Source of the DNA: Lentzea tibetensis
Lineage (GTDB): Bacteria; Actinomycetota; Actinomycetes; Mycobacteriales; Pseudonocardiaceae
Length of the DNA: 64,000 nucleotides
Assembly: GCF_007845675.1 (NCBI RefSeq)
Contig: NZ_VOBR01000014.1
Location: forward strand, 124,001 to 188,000
Direction of reading: 5' to 3'
A program made the position numbers and the translations under genes. How positions within the stretch are numbered: position 1 is the first letter of the stretch; each line of letters begins with the position of its first letter. Shown piece after piece: positions 62,307 to 64,000 of the stretch. The notes below the pieces were generated by a model. It made no database searches, was not told where the DNA came from, and worked only from the letters and a program-made list of their open reading frames with translations.

Positions 62307-63030
62307 GAACGCGGGCACGTGTTCGCGGTGGTGTAGGGCCGGCGCTCGCTTCAGGGCGGCAGGCGCACACCCAGCCCGGTGCTGCGCAGGACGTTCGCGG
62401 CGGCGGGGCGAACGTGAGTTCACGCGGGCTGGGCGGCGAACCGGCCAACTCACGAGCTCACCGCATCACTGTTCCGCAAAGCGCTCACCGCCACAGCAGG
62501 CGCGTACGACGTGTTCGCGGCGGTGTGAGCCGGCGCTCGCCGCATGGCGGCAAGCGCACACCCAGCCCATCTACTCGGTCACCACACCGGACAGATCACA
62601 GCTGCCGAGCGAACGCGAGCTCACGCAGGCGTCCCCGCCGGGGGATCCCCTGACTTTCATTCTCCCAGCGAGCACCGACAGTTCGGCGCGCCAACAGCGG
62701 CCCCTGTGGACAACTGGCGCCCTGTGGACAACTCAGGAGAGCTAGGCGCGAACCTGGCCAACTCGAGTGCTCACCGCACCGCTGTTCCGCGAAGCTCACT
62801 GCCACAACAGGCGCGCCTGAGGTGTTCGCGGCGGTGTGGGCCCGTGCTCGGCCTCATGGCGGCAGACGCACACCCGCCCGGTCCGCGCACGAAGGTTCGC
62901 GGCAGCAGCGCGAACGTGAGCTCACGCGGGCAGGCGGCGAACCGCCCAACTCGCGAGCTGACGGCACCACTGGTCCGCGAAGCTCGCCGCCGCAGCAGGC
63001 GCACATGACGTGTTCGCGGCGCGGGGCCAC
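62307..63030 (+). repeat. Three diverged tandem units of about 200 bp
   Basis: Gene-free stretch between convergent rpf and moaE. Each unit runs in order: GTGTTCGCGGCGGTGTG, a GCTCG...GGCGGCA...GCGCACACCC block, GCGAACGTGAGCTCACGCGG, GGCGGCGAACCG-CCAACTC, CTGTTCCGCGAAGCTCACCG and CAGCAGGCGC. Units begin near 62307, 62511 and 62820. The middle unit is longer because it contains dispersed element copy D. Open frames here look like by-products of G+C content. Confidence 0.7.
62619..62731 (+). repeat. Dispersed element copy D with paired DnaA-box sequences
   Basis: Core 62619-62680 (GCTCACGCAGGCGTCCCCGC, GGGGGATCCCC dyad, ending GCACCGACA). TGTGGACAA at 62705-62713, 25 bases past the core end, and TGTGGACAA at 62723-62731, 18 bases later. 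It lies inside the second unit of the 200-bp tandem repeat. Confidence 0.8.
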
Positions 63031-63079
63031 CTGAGCCCCAGGCTCGCACGCGGCCCGCCACCACCTCAGCCCGCCGGGC

Positions 63080-63505
63080 TCAGGGGCAGTTGACCCACTC
63101 GTCGCTGCCATCGGCGAACACCTGCCGCTTCCACACCGGCAACCGCTTCTTGACCTCGTCGACGAGGTCGGAGCACAACGCGAAGGCCTCCTTGCGGTGC
63201 TCAGCAGCCACCGCGCAAGCCAGCGCGACGTCACCGATCTTCAACGGCCCGACCCGGTGCGACACGGCGAGCGCCCGCACGCCGGGGTAACGGCCAACGA
63301 GGTCAGCGGCCACCGAAGCGACGATGTCCGCCGCACTCGGGTGGCCCTGGTACTCGAGCTCGCGCACCGAACGGCCGCCGTCGTGGTCGCGCACGACGCC
63401 GGAGAACGTCACGACCGCGCCCGCGGCAGCGTCGGCGACCAGTGCGGCGTGCTCCTCGACGGACAGCGGCTCTTCGGTCACGGTCGCCCGCAGTACGACA
63501 CTCAC
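63080..63505 (-). CDS. moaE: Molybdopterin synthase large subunit MoaE
   Basis: 141 residues. VTFSGVVRDHDGGRSVRELEYQGH (core FSGVVRDHDGGR), SHRVGPLKIGDVALACAVAAEHRKEAF (core HRVGPLKIGD) and the catalytic Lys region VKKRLPVWKRQVF. It converts precursor Z (cPMP) to molybdopterin with MoaD thiocarboxylate. Its ATG/GTG start overlaps the mog stop by 4 bases. Confidence 0.96.
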   Translation of the reverse strand: MSVVLRATVTEEPLSVEEHAALVADAAAGAVVTFSGVVRDHDGGRSVRELEYQGHPSAADIVASVAADLVGRYPGVRALAVSHRVGPLKIGDVALACAVAAEHRKEAFALCSDLVDEVKKRLPVWKRQVFADGSDEWVNCP

Positions 63506-63984
63506 TGGTGGTCACCTCCACGCAACTGGTCGACCGCGTGTTCCAGCACGAGGCCGAGCACATCCAAGCCGTCCCGCACCCCGCCGGTGGAGCCGGGGAG
63601 GTTCACGACGAGCGTGCGACCCGCGACCCCCGCCACCCCACGCGAGAGCACCGACGCGGGCACACGGGGCCAACCGGCGCCCCGTACGGCGTCCGCCAGG
63701 CCCGGCACCTCGTAGTCCAGCACCTCGCGGGTGGCTTCGGGTGTCCGGTCTGTCGGGTTGATCCCGGTTCCGCCGGTCGTGATCACCACTGACGCGCCGG
63801 ACGCCACCGCGTCGCGCAGTGCCGAGGCGACCGGTGGGCCGTCCGGTACTACGGCCGCGTCGGGCACGTCGTAGCCGCGGTCGCGCAGCCACGACACGAT
63901 GATCGGGCCGCTGCGGTCCGGGTAGACGCCCGCCGCGGCGCGGTTGGACGCGGTGACCACCCGAGCGATCAAGGTCTCACCCAC
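63502..63984 (-). CDS. mog: Molybdopterin adenylyltransferase-like protein (Mog/MoaB)
   Basis: 160 residues. Motifs VVTASNRAAAGVYPDRSG, ITTGGTGINPTDRTPEAT (core TTGGTGINPTDRTPE, the MPT-binding loop) and LVVNLPGSTGGVRDGLDVL (core LPGSTGG). It adenylates molybdopterin before molybdate insertion. The GTG at 63984 overlaps the moaC end by 16 bases. Mog and MoaB cannot be separated on sequence alone; the synteny recalls mycobacterial mog. Confidence 0.92.
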   Translation of the reverse strand: MGETLIARVVTASNRAAAGVYPDRSGPIIVSWLRDRGYDVPDAAVVPDGPPVASALRDAVASGASVVITTGGTGINPTDRTPEATREVLDYEVPGLADAVRGAGWPRVPASVLSRGVAGVAGRTLVVNLPGSTGGVRDGLDVLGLVLEHAVDQLRGGDHQ

Positions 63985-64000
63985 AGGCCGGACTTGCCAC
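63969..64000 (-). CDS. moaC: C-terminal end of MoaC (cut by the window edge)
   Basis: In the third minus-strand frame the last bases read GKSGLWVRP then TGA at 63969-63971. MoaC proteins typically end GGKSG followed by a few residues, and in mycobacteria moaC2 directly precedes mog, so this is probably the moaC terminus overlapping mog by 16 bases. Only nine residues are visible. Confidence 0.6.
   Translation of the reverse strand, partial: GKSGLWVRP

Overview
The window is about 70% G+C, starts many genes with GTG, overlaps genes in ATGA/GTGA pairs and carries actinobacterial markers (SepH, CspB, DUF3027, DUF2530, DUF2537, DUF2771, a resuscitation-promoting factor). It comes from a high-GC actinomycete chromosome; the fused UreA-UreB, the lectin, the P450 and the repeat-rich convergent intergenic regions would suit a Pseudonocardiales organism (Lentzea/Saccharothrix/Actinosynnema-like). 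That placement is inference. From memory, the gene order recalls the Mycobacterium tuberculosis block Rv0864-Rv0889c (moaC2-mog-moaE2-rpfA-moaD2-moaA2, yccF, cspB, DUF2771, MFS, DUF3027, DUF2530, MarR, trmH-like, DUF2537, sepH, serC, citA), with extra gene clusters inserted.

Layout. 1-2.8 kb: truncated amino-acid permease, lipoprotein, MFS exporter. 2.8-3.7 kb: gene-free, repeat-rich, ending in a 131-bp palindrome. 3.7-10 kb: pdxH, a P450, and a urease operon ureAB-C-F-G-D with no ureE. 10-11.7 kb: citrate synthase 2 and a secreted ricin-like lectin. 11.9-15.2 kb: ABC exporter plus a DesK/NarL-type two-component system. 15.3-17.4 kb: serC and a DUF2199 protein. 17.4-22.6 kb: a MacB-like permease/ATPase/adaptor/lipoprotein operon divergent from an OmpR/HK pair. 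22.7-25 kb: sepH and three related small membrane proteins. 25.3-29.3 kb: heterodimeric ABC exporter. 29.4-37 kb: SnoaL-like protein and MarR, DUF2537, TrmH-like methyltransferase, GCS2 ligase, a catalytically degenerate PBP, ABC-F. 37-43.5 kb: superoxide dismutase, FetB, lipase-like protein, MFS with MarR, purine permease, DUF2530. 43.7-54.8 kb: sacsin-like GHKL ATPase with DUF3027, glutaminyl cyclotransferase, MFS, DUF2771, CspB, HAD, TetR, NRAMP Mn transporter, Gfo/Idh, YccF. 54.8-59.8 kb: VOC, acyl-CoA synthetase, lysozyme-like protein, phosphoesterase, HAD, MarR. 59.8-64 kb: moaA-moaD-rpf and convergent mog-moaE with the end of moaC.

The most unusual content is in the non-coding DNA. Four copies (25.2, 43.6, 53.3, 62.6 kb) of one element, all in the same orientation and all in convergent intergenic regions, have a conserved core of about 60 bp followed at exactly the same distance by an actinobacterial DnaA-box sequence (TGTGGACAA, i.e. 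TTGTCCACA). In three copies a second box (exact in two, one mismatch in the third) lies 18 bp further on. One copy appears to interrupt a tandem repeat. Two separate long palindromes (131 and 167 bp) sit at gene ends. A 17-bp dyad is shared by the promoters of the superoxide dismutase and the NRAMP manganese transporter, which suggests a common metal-responsive regulator. No tRNA, rRNA, insertion sequence or CRISPR array was seen.
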